This document shows, in pieces, positions 43,812 to 51,541 of a DNA stretch of 64,000 bases. Source of the stretch: Eubacteriales bacterium (GTDB lineage Bacteria > Bacillota > Clostridia > Lachnospirales > Lachnospiraceae). A model generated the notes under the pieces. It had not been told where the DNA came from and ran no database searches. It worked only from the letters and a program-made list of their open reading frames with translations. The translations under genes and the position numbers were made by a program. How positions within the stretch are numbered: the stretch's first letter is position 1; each line of letters starts with the position of its first letter. Where the stretch lies: NCBI GenBank assembly GCA_030537135.1, contig JAUNOP010000004.1:1-64000 (forward strand), written 5' to 3'.

Positions 43812-44798
43812 GTGGTGAGATTAATCAGCAGATTATCGGTAATACTGCCGGCTTATAATGAAGAGGAGGCTCTTTCAAAAACAGCCTGTACTGTCAGCAG
43901 AATTCTTGAGAGGGCGCGTATTCCCTATGAGTTGATTTTTGTGGACGACGGCTCTTTGGACAATACCTGGATAGAGATAGAAAAGCTGTGTGAGACAGAC
44001 GCGCATATAATTGGCGTCCATTTTTCCCGAAATTTCGGCAAGGAGGCGGCTGTTTATGCAGGGCTGGCTCAGAGTACAGGAAGCGCTGCAGCGGTTATGG
44101 ACTGCGATCTGCAGCATCCGCCTGAGGTTTTGCCGGATATGTACCGCCTCTGGCAGCAGGGGTATGAGGTGATAGAGGGAGTTAAGAGCAGCCGGGGCCA
44201 GGAAAATCTCCTTCACAGGCACGGCGCAGGTCTCTTTTACCGTATTATGACAAAAGCGACCGGAGTGGATATGCAGAATACCTCAGATTTTAAGCTCTTG
44301 GACAGAAAGGCAGTGGACGCCATTCTCTCCATGCCGGAGAGAAGCCTGTTTTTTCGGGCAGCATCTGCCTGGGTGGGCTTTCGCAGTACAACCGTGTCCT
44401 TTCAGGTTCAGGAGAGAGTGGCAGGGAAGAGCAAATGGTCTCCCTGGTCCTTGACAAAGTATGCATTTACCAATATTGTGTCCTTTACCACTATGCCTCT
44501 TCAGTTTGTCTCCTTTGCAGGAGCAGCCTGCTTTGTACTGTCCCTGCTTCTCCTTTTATATTCTCTGATTCAATATTTCAGCGGGCATGCGGTGGAGGGC
44601 TATACTACGATTCTCACAGTCCTGCTTTTTATTGGAAGCGCTATTATGATGAGTCTTGGAATTATAGGCTATTATATTGCAAGGATTTATGAGGAGGTCA
44701 AGCACAGACCCAGGTATCTGATTTCTAAAATTGCAGGAGTACAGAGGACTTCTTGGGAGTCAGAGAGCAGAGACGGAAAGGACAATGAGAAAAAATGA
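43812..44798 (+). CDS. Family 2 glycosyltransferase, GtrB/DPM1-like
   Basis: This encodes about 328 residues. I place the start at GTG 43812 (or the adjacent GTG 43815), because a perfect promoter makes transcription begin near 43794; the leader would be under 20 nt with only GAAAG as binding site. The GT-A domain has LSVILPAYNEEEAL, FVDDGS, MDCDLQHPPE and TSDFKLLDR. Two C-terminal helices follow, and the tail is charged. GtrB-type enzymes move a sugar onto undecaprenyl phosphate. Its stop overlaps the start of a GtrA-like flippase gene, so both work together on cell-surface glycosylation. Confidence 0.9.
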   Translation: MVRLISRLSVILPAYNEEEALSKTACTVSRILERARIPYELIFVDDGSLDNTWIEIEKLCETDAHIIGVHFSRNFGKEAAVYAGLAQSTGSAAAVMDCDLQHPPEVLPDMYRLWQQGYEVIEGVKSSRGQENLLHRHGAGLFYRIMTKATGVDMQNTSDFKLLDRKAVDAILSMPERSLFFRAASAWVGFRSTTVSFQVQERVAGKSKWSPWSLTKYAFTNIVSFTTMPLQFVSFAGAACFVLSLLLLLYSLIQYFSGHAVEGYTTILTVLLFIGSAIMMSLGIIGYYIARIYEEVKHRPRYLISKIAGVQRTSWESESRDGKDNEKK

Positions 44799-45211
44799 TA
44801 AAGAAACTGGTGAAAAAGCTGTATGCAAACTCCCTGGTGCGTTATATTTTCTTTGGAGGTTGCACGACCCTTGTGAATATGGCAATCTTTTATGCTGGGC
44901 GAAAAGCGGGCCTGGGTCTTCATGTAGCAAATATTTTATCAATTGTGACTGCCATTTTGTTTGCCTATGTGGTGAATGCTCTCTTTGTATTTGAACATAA
45001 ATGCACTTCATTAACAGAACATCTGGGGACCTTTGGCAAATTCATCGGCGCCAGAGCAATCACTATGGTTATTGAGATATTTGGCGTGTGGGTGCTGGTC
45101 GAGGTTATGACTCTTCCAGACATGGCTGGCAAGTTTATTGTTCAGTTTATTGTGATTATTGTGAATTATCTGCTGAGTAAATTTCTGGTATTCACATCAG
45201 CGAGAAAGTGA
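44795..45211 (+). CDS. GtrA-like membrane protein
   Basis: This encodes 138 residues with four membrane helices. The GtrA family pattern is VRYIFFGGCTTLVNMAIFYA at the N-terminus and NYLLSKFLVF at the C-terminus. GtrA proteins are proposed to flip the undecaprenyl-linked sugar made by GtrB. ATG 44795 overlaps the upstream TGA (ATGATAA), so the two genes are translated together. The cobalamin gene cobT starts 10 bases after its stop and may share the transcript. Confidence 0.9.
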   Translation: MIKKLVKKLYANSLVRYIFFGGCTTLVNMAIFYAGRKAGLGLHVANILSIVTAILFAYVVNALFVFEHKCTSLTEHLGTFGKFIGARAITMVIEIFGVWVLVEVMTLPDMAGKFIVQFIVIIVNYLLSKFLVFTSARK

Positions 45212-45221
45212 GGAGAAAGAG

Positions 45222-46274
45222 ATGACATTAGAAGAAACCATAGGAAAAATTACTCCCCTGGATAAAGAGGCAATGAAAAGCGCGCAGGAGAGATGGAACA
45301 GCATTGCAAAGCCTCTGCATTCCCTGGGAATGCTGGAGGAACTCGTGATCAGGATTGCCGGGATGACAGGAAGCGCTGCAGTGGATATAGGAAAAAAAGG
45401 CCTTGTAGCTATGTGCGCGGATAACGGCGTGGTTGCAGAGGGAGTGACCCAGTGCGGCCAGGAGATAACAGCTGTAGTTGCAGAGGAATTTCTGGAGGGA
45501 AATTCCACAGCCTGTAAAATGTGCCAGCACTGCGGGGCTGACCTGATTCCTGTTGATGTGGGAATGGCTGTGGACACAAAGGTACGGACAGATCTCAAGG
45601 TGGCTTATGGTACCAGAAATTTTGCAAAGGAGCCGGCAATGACCAGGGAGCAGGCAGTGCGCTCCATAGAAGCGGGCATCCATATGGCAGAGGAGCTTGC
45701 CGCGCAGGGCTACCGTATGCTTGCAACCGGCGAAATGGGGATCGGAAATACGACAACGAGCAGCGCCATGGCGTCGGTATTTCTGGAGCAGGCTCCGGAA
45801 ATCATGACAGGACGGGGCGCAGGGCTTACCAGCCAGGGACTGGAAAAGAAAATCCAGACAATTAAAAACAGCATAGAGCTTCACAGACCGGACAAGGAGG
45901 ATCCGCTGGATGTTCTCTCAAAGGTGGGCGGTTTTGATATCGGAGGAATGGCGGGGGTTTTCTTGGGGGGAGCAGCGCTTAAGCTTCCAGTGGTTATGGA
46001 CGGTTTTATCTCCTGCGTGGCAGCCCTTCTTGCGGTTCGTCTGTGTCCTGCTGCAGCTGATTATATCATTGCCTCTCATGTGTCAAAGGAGCCGGCAGCG
46101 CGCCTGATTCTGGAGGCTCTTGGAAAGAAGGCGCTCCTTCATGCAGATATGTGTCTGGGAGAAGGAACCGGGGCAGCGGCCGTTTTCCCTGTTCTGGATA
46201 TGGCGGCTATGGTTTATAATACTATGAGTACCTTTGGAGACATGCAGATGGAGAGTTATCAGGAGCTGAAATAA
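45222..46274 (+). CDS. cobT: Nicotinate-nucleotide:DMB phosphoribosyltransferase
   Basis: This encodes 350 residues, the family's standard size. ATG 45222 follows GTGAGGAGAAAGAG. CobT activates the lower-ligand base of cobalamin, giving alpha-ribazole phosphate. Visible features are MCADNGVVAEGVTQCGQEIT near the N-terminus, ATGEMGIGNTTTSSAMASVF in the centre, and CLGEGTGAAAVFP with the catalytic glutamate near the C-terminus. The next gene starts within its stop (TAATG). It is the first of five nucleotide-loop assembly genes. Confidence 0.95.
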   Translation: MTLEETIGKITPLDKEAMKSAQERWNSIAKPLHSLGMLEELVIRIAGMTGSAAVDIGKKGLVAMCADNGVVAEGVTQCGQEITAVVAEEFLEGNSTACKMCQHCGADLIPVDVGMAVDTKVRTDLKVAYGTRNFAKEPAMTREQAVRSIEAGIHMAEELAAQGYRMLATGEMGIGNTTTSSAMASVFLEQAPEIMTGRGAGLTSQGLEKKIQTIKNSIELHRPDKEDPLDVLSKVGGFDIGGMAGVFLGGAALKLPVVMDGFISCVAALLAVRLCPAAADYIIASHVSKEPAARLILEALGKKALLHADMCLGEGTGAAAVFPVLDMAAMVYNTMSTFGDMQMESYQELK

Positions 46275-46918
46275 TGCTGATTGTAGTGACAGGAGGAAGC
46301 GGAAGCGGCAAATCCGCCTATGCAGAGGAGCAGGTAATGGCCTTTGGAGAGCGTCAAAGAGTCTATGTTGCGACCATGTTTCCGTTTGACGAGGAAAGCC
46401 ATAAGAGAATTGAGAGGCACCGCAGGATGCGGGCGCACAAGAAATTTGAAACTCTGGAATGCTATACAGGGCTTGCCAGGGTAAAACTGTCTGGAACAAT
46501 CCAGGCTTACAGCGCTCAGGAAGAGCATTGTCCTGGAAACAGGAGGAAAACAGAAAAACCTGTTGTGCTTCTGGAATGCCTGTCCAATCTCACGGCAAAT
46601 GAAATGTTCCAGGAGGGCGGAGCAGGAGAGAACACAGTGGAAGCTGTTTTGAGAGGAGTCTTGAGCCTGGAGGAGCAGGCGTTTGCCCTTGTTGTTGTGA
46701 CAAACGAGATTTTTTCAGAGGCAGCTTTGTATGAAGGAGATACCCGGCGTTATCAGAACTATCTTGGGAAAATCAATCAGGAGCTTGCCAGGAGGGCAGA
46801 CCGGGCGGTTGAGGTGGTATATGGAATTCCTGTAAAGCTTAAGAAGGACAGCGAGAGGCTCTGCCGCCTGGAGGCTCTGGGAGGGAGAAGAGATGAAGAA
46901 ATATTGGGAGAGCTTTAA
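46274..46918 (+). CDS. cobU: Adenosylcobinamide kinase/guanylyltransferase
   Basis: This encodes 214 residues. The P-loop is TGGSGSGKSAYAEE, and VATMFPFDEESHKRIERHRR holds the conserved histidine that is guanylylated during transfer. VVLLECLSNLTANEMF and the C-terminal RYQNYLGKINQELARRADRA are family sequence. It phosphorylates adenosylcobinamide and forms the GDP-activated intermediate. The start overlaps the cobT stop by one base, and its end overlaps cobS by 26 bases. A weaker second copy lies downstream at 47672. Confidence 0.93.
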   Translation: MLIVVTGGSGSGKSAYAEEQVMAFGERQRVYVATMFPFDEESHKRIERHRRMRAHKKFETLECYTGLARVKLSGTIQAYSAQEEHCPGNRRKTEKPVVLLECLSNLTANEMFQEGGAGENTVEAVLRGVLSLEEQAFALVVVTNEIFSEAALYEGDTRRYQNYLGKINQELARRADRAVEVVYGIPVKLKKDSERLCRLEALGGRRDEEILGEL

Positions 46919-47681
46919 AATTGCATTTTCCATGTTTTCCAAAATTCCTATGCCAGAGAGCGAGTGGACAGAGGAAAACATGGAGTATACCATGTTGTTT
47001 TTTCCCTTTGTGGGGACGGTGACAGGGCTGCTTTTGTATGCCGCCGCCCTTGCTCTTTCATGGCTGGGACTTGCCAGGGGGCAGCTTTTCAGGGTTGCGG
47101 TATTGACTCTCCTCCCTCTTATAGTGACCGGAGGGATTCATCTGGATGGCTTTCTGGACGTCTCTGATGCCATGAGCTCCTGGCAGGAGAGAGACAGAAG
47201 ACTGGAAATCCTGAAGGATTCTCATGCAGGAGCCTTTGCGATTATTCGGGGAATCATGTTCATTATCCTGTACATGGGGGCAGTGAGTTTGCTGGAGCCG
47301 AAAACCTATGTGCTTGTTATTTTTGCCCTTACCATGAACAGGGCATGTATTGCATATACGGTTGTGACGTGGGATAAGGCAAGGCCAACAGGAACGGTGG
47401 CCGCGTTTTCAAGGGCAGCGGGTACAAGAGTGATACAGGTCTGGTCTGTGTTTCTGGCGCTTGTGAGCCTTGCGGCGACAATCGGATTTCATATGAGCGC
47501 AGGCGTGTGCGTGGGAGCTGCGCTCATTGGTACGCTGCTGTATTACAGACATTTGTCTTACCATTATTTTGGAGGAATCAACGGAGATTTGGCCGGATGG
47601 TGCAATGAGGTCAGCGAGCTTGTCATGCTCTTGGCTCTGGCCCTTTTGACGGCATGGAGAGGAGGAAGCTTATGGAGCTGA
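46893..47681 (+). CDS. cobS: Adenosylcobinamide-GDP ribazoletransferase
   Basis: This encodes 262 residues and is a polytopic membrane enzyme that joins activated cobinamide to alpha-ribazole (phosphate). The opening (FKIAFSMFSKIPMPESEWTE) and the active-site region GGIHLDGFLDVSDAMSSWQE then RRLEILKDSHAGAFA are diagnostic. Several hydrophobic helices follow. ATG 46893 lies inside cobU with GGAGGGAGAAG before it. It overlaps the next gene by 10 bases. Confidence 0.94.
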   Translation: MKKYWESFKIAFSMFSKIPMPESEWTEENMEYTMLFFPFVGTVTGLLLYAAALALSWLGLARGQLFRVAVLTLLPLIVTGGIHLDGFLDVSDAMSSWQERDRRLEILKDSHAGAFAIIRGIMFIILYMGAVSLLEPKTYVLVIFALTMNRACIAYTVVTWDKARPTGTVAAFSRAAGTRVIQVWSVFLALVSLAATIGFHMSAGVCVGAALIGTLLYYRHLSYHYFGGINGDLAGWCNEVSELVMLLALALLTAWRGGSLWS

Positions 47682-48052
47682 TTATCGGAGGCGCTTACCA
47701 GGGAAAGCGCGCCCTGGCAGAGAAGCTGCACCCGGAAATTATGTGGATTTCAGGAGAGAGCTGTACTATGGAGGAGCTTATAAGGTGCCAGGGAGTGGAT
47801 GGCTTTCAGAAGGTGATCCGAAGAGAGCTTCAGGAGGGAAGAAATCCTGAGGCTCTGGCACAGGCCCTGATTGAGAAAAATCCAGGGATTGTGCTTATTT
47901 CTGAGGAGGTAGGCTATGGAGTGGTTCCCATAGACGCCTTTGAGAGAAGCTACCGTGAGGCAGTGGGACGTACCTGCACGAGGCTCGCCTCTGCGTGTAC
48001 GCGCGTGACCCGTGTAATCTGCGGAATAGGAACGGTGATTAAGGATGCTTAA
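47672..48052 (+). CDS. Short CobU-like protein
   Basis: This encodes 126 residues from ATG 47672 (GAGGAGGAAGCTT before it). It keeps a P-loop-like N-terminus (LIIGGAYQGKRALAEKL) and the CobU C-terminus (SEEVGYGVVPIDAFERSYRE then AVGRTCTRLA). The middle part, with the catalytic histidine seen in the full-length CobU upstream, is missing. It could be a regulatory or vestigial paralogue, or a subunit working with CobU. It overlaps both cobS and the cobC-like gene, so it is translated and retained within the operon. Confidence 0.78.
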   Translation: MELIIGGAYQGKRALAEKLHPEIMWISGESCTMEELIRCQGVDGFQKVIRRELQEGRNPEALAQALIEKNPGIVLISEEVGYGVVPIDAFERSYREAVGRTCTRLASACTRVTRVICGIGTVIKDA

Positions 48053-48629
48053 ATTGTGGCTGATTCGTCATTCCCTGACCCAGGGAAACCTAAAAAAGAG
48101 ATACATTGGCATTACAGACGAACCACTATGCGAAGAAGGAAGAAAGCTGCTGAAAACGCTCTCCCTGCCCTGCCCGGAAATGGTCTTTGCAAGTCCCTTA
48201 AGGCGCTGTGTGGAGAGCGCAAGGATATTGTTTCCGGGAATGGAAATACAAGAAATATCAGAGCTTTCAGAATGTAATTTCGGAGAATTTGAAAACAAAA
48301 ATTATCAGGAATTATCCGAAAATCCACATTATCAGGCGTGGATTAACAGCAATGGAACGGCTCCTTTTCCAGGGGGAGAGAGCCGCGAGGAATTCCGGGA
48401 GAGAACCCTCTGCGGTTTCGATAAGGTGGTGGAGGAATGCATTCAGAAGGGAACAGAGCGCGCTGCACTGGTTGTCCATGGAGGGACGATTATGAATATT
48501 ATGGAAGCCTATGCAAAGCCTTCAAAAAGCTTTTATGAATGGCATGTTGACAACGGCGGCTTCTATGAAGTCTGCATAGAGAAAAGCAAATGGAGAGGTA
48601 CCAAAAAGCATCTGAAGCTTTGCCTTTGA
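48045..48629 (+). CDS. cobC: Alpha-ribazole phosphatase-like histidine phosphatase
   Basis: This encodes 194 residues. The histidine-phosphatase motif is LIRHSLTQGN (RHS in place of the usual RHG). Further conserved sites are FASPLRRCVESARILFPG, LSECNFGEFENKNYQEL and VVHGGTIMNIM (second His). In this context it should remove the phosphate from alpha-ribazole 5'-phosphate or cobalamin 5'-phosphate, the last nucleotide-loop step. ATG 48045 overlaps the previous gene by 8 bases. The RHS variant is conservative. Confidence 0.85.
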   Translation: MLKLWLIRHSLTQGNLKKRYIGITDEPLCEEGRKLLKTLSLPCPEMVFASPLRRCVESARILFPGMEIQEISELSECNFGEFENKNYQELSENPHYQAWINSNGTAPFPGGESREEFRERTLCGFDKVVEECIQKGTERAALVVHGGTIMNIMEAYAKPSKSFYEWHVDNGGFYEVCIEKSKWRGTKKHLKLCL

Positions 48630-48719
48630 AGCAAAGAGAGAGTCTTAACTGACAGGCAGCTAATCTGTAGCTTGGGAAAACAGTGCAGACTGGCTGGATA
48701 AAGAAGGAGGAAAGGGAGT

Positions 48720-49292
48720 ATGAAACTATGCACAATCCTATTGGCGGCTGGCAGCAGCCGCCGTTTTGGCGAAAATAAGCTCTTATACCCTATACAGGGA
48801 AGCAGCATGGCAGACAGAATCTTTTCCCAGGTTTACGATTTCCAGAAGCTCATGAGGGATATTTCCTCCTGTGTAACGGTTGTCACCCAGTATCAGGAGA
48901 TTGAGACAAAGGCAAGAAGCTACGGCTTTTCTGTTCTGTATAATCATCATCCTCAGAGAGGACTTTCTTCCTCCATTTCCATAGGATTACAGAAAAATCC
49001 AGATTTTGACAGCTACCTTTTTCTGGTCTGCGATCAGCCCTGGATACAGGCGCAGACTCTCGGCAGTCTGGTGCGTGCCTATCAAAGCTCAGAAAAAGGA
49101 ATTGCCTGTGTATCCTTTAAAGCGCGTCTGGGAAATCCATGTATTTTTTCAAAAAAATATGTTCCCCAGCTTTTGGAGCTTTGCGGAGATGTTGGCGGAA
49201 AAAGGGTGGTTTTGTCTAACTGGGAGGATGTCCTGTGCGTGCAGGTAAAGAATGAGAGGGAGCTTATAGACCTGGATACAAAGCCTGTATAA
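48720..49292 (+). CDS. MobA/MocA-like nucleotidyltransferase
   Basis: This encodes 190 residues from ATG 48720, preceded by AAGGAGGAAAGGGAGT. The NTP-transferase signature LAAGSSRRFGENKLL is at the N-terminus, with FLVCDQPWI for metal binding and the acceptor-side GNPCIFSKKYVPQLLEL; the C-terminus reads IDLDTKPV. The closest reading is MocA-like CTP:molybdopterin cytidylyltransferase, used for xanthine-dehydrogenase-type enzymes, but none of those genes is in view. Nucleotide and substrate are uncertain. Confidence 0.8.
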   Translation: MKLCTILLAAGSSRRFGENKLLYPIQGSSMADRIFSQVYDFQKLMRDISSCVTVVTQYQEIETKARSYGFSVLYNHHPQRGLSSSISIGLQKNPDFDSYLFLVCDQPWIQAQTLGSLVRAYQSSEKGIACVSFKARLGNPCIFSKKYVPQLLELCGDVGGKRVVLSNWEDVLCVQVKNERELIDLDTKPV

Positions 49293-49347
49293 ATCGCTAA
49301 GTGGATAAAATTTTGGTTCGGACTTAATGCCATATGCATAAAAATAC

Positions 49348-49384
49348 AGCAGAGCAGGGAGCCATCTTCTGGCTCCTGCCTGCT
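49348..49384 (+). terminator. Hairpin between the MocA-like and MATE genes
   Basis: AGCAG-AGCAGGGAGCC pairs with GGCTCCTGC-CTGCT around ATCTTCT. No T-run follows (ATAGAAGG), so it may be a weak terminator or a leader structure close to the MATE ribosome-binding site. Confidence 0.5.
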
Positions 49385-49404
49385 ATAGAAGGGAGGAGGA
49401 GCCT

Positions 49405-50760
49405 ATGCAGGCTCATCAGACAGATTTTTCAAAAGGAAGTGTGTATAAAAATATTCTGGAGGTTGCCATTCCCATGACAATCGCTCAGATACTGAATCTT
49501 CTGTACAATATTGTTGACAGAATTTATCTTGGAAGGATTCCGGAAACAGGAACGCTATCCCTGACAGGAGTTGGTCTGTGTTTTCCTGTTATCACCCTGA
49601 TATCTGCTTTTACTCTCTTGTTTGGAAATGGGGGAGGTCCTCTGTGTGCCATGGAGCTGGGAAAGCGAAACCATAAAGAAGCAGGAAAGCTTATGGGAAA
49701 CACCTTTTCCATGCTAGTGCTGACAGGCATTTTTCTCACTGTATTGGGACTGATTTTTTATGAGCCTGTTCTCTATGCTTTTGGCGCCAGCGATATCACC
49801 TTCCCCTATGCAAGCAGCTACATCCGCATCTATCTGTTGGGAACAGTTTTTGTTATGATTTCTGTTGGCATGAATTCCTTTGTAAACTGTCAGGGCTTTG
49901 GAAACATGGGAATGCTGACAGTTCTTATTGGGGCCGTTCTGAATATTCTTTTGGATCCGGTTCTTATTTTTATTCTTCACATGGGAGTAAGAGGGGCTGC
50001 TCTGGCAACGATTATCTCTCAGGGCTGTTCTGCAGTGTGGGTGCTTCGGTTTCTTACTGGAAAAAAAGCTATACTTACATTAAAAAGAGAGGATATGGCG
50101 ATAGAATGGAAAAGGGTACATCAGATTACTTCTCTTGGACTTTCTGGGTTTATGATGGCCTTTACTAATGGTCTGGTGCAGGTGGCCTGCAATAGTACGC
50201 TTCAGCAGTATGGAGGGGATTTGTATGTGGGAGTAATGACTATTCTGAATTCTGTGCGGGAAATTTTCACTATGCCTGTCACAGGACTGTCAAATGGCGC
50301 CTCCCCTGTCATGAGCTTTAATTATGGAGAAAAGGCTTATGGAAGAGTGAAGCAGGCAATTAAATTCTCAACCTCTGTGTGCGTGGCTTACACCTTGATA
50401 GCCTGGGGAATTCTGAGACTGTTTCCTGAAATATTTATTCGGCTCTTTAATGATGAGACAGCGCTCATTGAGGCCAGTATTCCTGCGCTTCATATCTACT
50501 TTTTTGGCTTTTGCTTTATGGCTCTGCAGTTTTCCGGTCAATCGGTATTTGTGGCCCTTGGAAAGGCGAAAAAGGCAACCTTTTTCTCTCTTCTCAGAAA
50601 GGCGTTTATTGTTGTTCCCCTCACCTTTCTTCTTCCAAGAATAGGAAATTTAGGTGTGGACGGTGTATTCTGGGCAGAGCCAATTTCCAATCTTCTTGGA
50701 GGCATGGCCTGCTTTGTGACCATGCTGATAACGGTTCTTCCAGAGCTTAAGGAAGACTGA
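49405..50760 (+). CDS. MATE family efflux transporter
   Basis: This encodes 451 residues with twelve membrane helices. ATG 49405 follows GGGAGGAGGAGCCT. MATE features include IAQILNLLYNIVDRIYLGRI, GNGGGPLCAMELGKRNHKEA and, in the second half, GLSNGASPVMSFNYGEKAYG. These antiporters export cationic drugs or metabolites using Na+ or H+ gradients. The branch cannot be resolved by eye. It is convergent with a tiny gene on the opposite strand, their stops being 5 bases apart. Confidence 0.93.
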   Translation: MQAHQTDFSKGSVYKNILEVAIPMTIAQILNLLYNIVDRIYLGRIPETGTLSLTGVGLCFPVITLISAFTLLFGNGGGPLCAMELGKRNHKEAGKLMGNTFSMLVLTGIFLTVLGLIFYEPVLYAFGASDITFPYASSYIRIYLLGTVFVMISVGMNSFVNCQGFGNMGMLTVLIGAVLNILLDPVLIFILHMGVRGAALATIISQGCSAVWVLRFLTGKKAILTLKREDMAIEWKRVHQITSLGLSGFMMAFTNGLVQVACNSTLQQYGGDLYVGVMTILNSVREIFTMPVTGLSNGASPVMSFNYGEKAYGRVKQAIKFSTSVCVAYTLIAWGILRLFPEIFIRLFNDETALIEASIPALHIYFFGFCFMALQFSGQSVFVALGKAKKATFFSLLRKAFIVVPLTFLLPRIGNLGVDGVFWAEPISNLLGGMACFVTMLITVLPELKED

Positions 50761-50765
50761 AGCGC

Positions 50766-50912
50766 CTATTTGTGCTGCTTTTTGTAGTTTTCCAGAAACT
50801 CCTTTTGCATCTGGTCAGAGAGTTCTCTGTCCTGCTCTCCGGAAAAACGCAGAATACAGTAATCCAAAAAGGTAATCATAAGAGCAATGAGAGTGAGAAT
50901 GGCAATCCACAT
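50766..50912 (-). CDS. Small single-pass membrane protein (48 residues)
   Basis: This short minus-strand gene starts at the ATG complementary to 50910-50912 and stops at 50766. AAGGAGG lies 8 bases before the start, an optimal site. The protein has a hydrophobic N-terminal helix (MWIAILTLIALMITFLDYC) and a charged, helical tail (SGEQDRELSDQMQKEFLENY). It would sit in the membrane with the tail in the cytoplasm. No family is recognised. The strong binding site, the clean single helix and the tight convergent placement make it likely real. Confidence 0.6.
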   Translation of the reverse strand: MWIAILTLIALMITFLDYCILRFSGEQDRELSDQMQKEFLENYKKQHK

Positions 50913-51259
50913 AGGCAAAACCTCCTTGAAAAATCCATGTTAAAGGGTAAAAGTCTCATTATCATGCATATGCTGTATAAAAGATAAAACAGCAGACGGC
51001 AATAGTAAGGTTCTTACAGGTATAGTATGCCCCGCAAGAGGAAAAGTATTCTTAGGAAATGAAATGAGAAGCCCTGATTACTGCATTGTCTGATAATTTA
51101 CTGACTGAAAAAGAAACGGGAAATGCCTTTAGAAAAAAATGATGCGATATGTCCTTTTTCTATCCTAACAGGAAAAATGACAGATGGCAAATGTTTTCTA
51201 TCCAGAAGTTCTGTTAATATTCGACAGAACGGAAGAAAATCAGAAGAAACTTTGCTTTC

Positions 51260-51319
51260 TAACGCATCAAACAGCAAAGCAGACATTGCGTCCTGTGGGT
51301 ATCGCGAATTTCCGCTTGA
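51260..51319 (+). repeat. Palindromic repeat, family A (long copy)
   Basis: TAACGCATCAAACAGCAAAG, then CAGACATTGCGTCCTGTGGG and TATCGCGAATTTCCGCTTGA. It shows the long-form centre with several substitutions. Confidence 0.6.
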
Positions 51320-51448
51320 CTTGTATAGTTATGCAGCAGAAAACCATAAGAATGGCGCAGCAGGGATTGTGCTGTGAAAAAACGTGTGATAAGATAAACT
51401 GAACAAAAGGACAGCTTTGCAGAAGCTTATAAAAAAATAAAGAAATTT

Positions 51449-51490
51449 TAACGTATCAAGCAGCGAAGCGGATTGCAAAATTCTGCTTGA
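51449..51490 (+). repeat. Palindromic repeat, family A (short copy)
   Basis: TAACGTATCAAGCAGCGAAG, CGGATTGCAAAATTCTGCTT, GA. It lacks the 18-nt centre and is 4 bases shorter in the left arm. It lies 130 bases after the long copy in the same orientation. Confidence 0.65.
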
Positions 51491-51541
51491 TCGCTTGAGC
51501 GTGTATTGAGACAAATAAATGAATAAACGGAGGAAACGGAT

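Larger units (their letters stand above)
50913..51541. other. Intergenic region before the DUF1015 gene
   Basis: It holds two family A repeats (51260-51319 long, 51449-51490 short). Frames of 60-85 codons at 51123 and 51184 cross the first repeat, lack a good binding site and resemble no known protein. Otherwise I see no gene, terminator or clear promoter. Confidence 0.4.

Noticed and set aside
51123..51402. Two overlapping frames of 72-84 codons before the DUF1015 gene
   Set aside because: They cross a family A repeat, have no good ribosome-binding site and match no known protein pattern.
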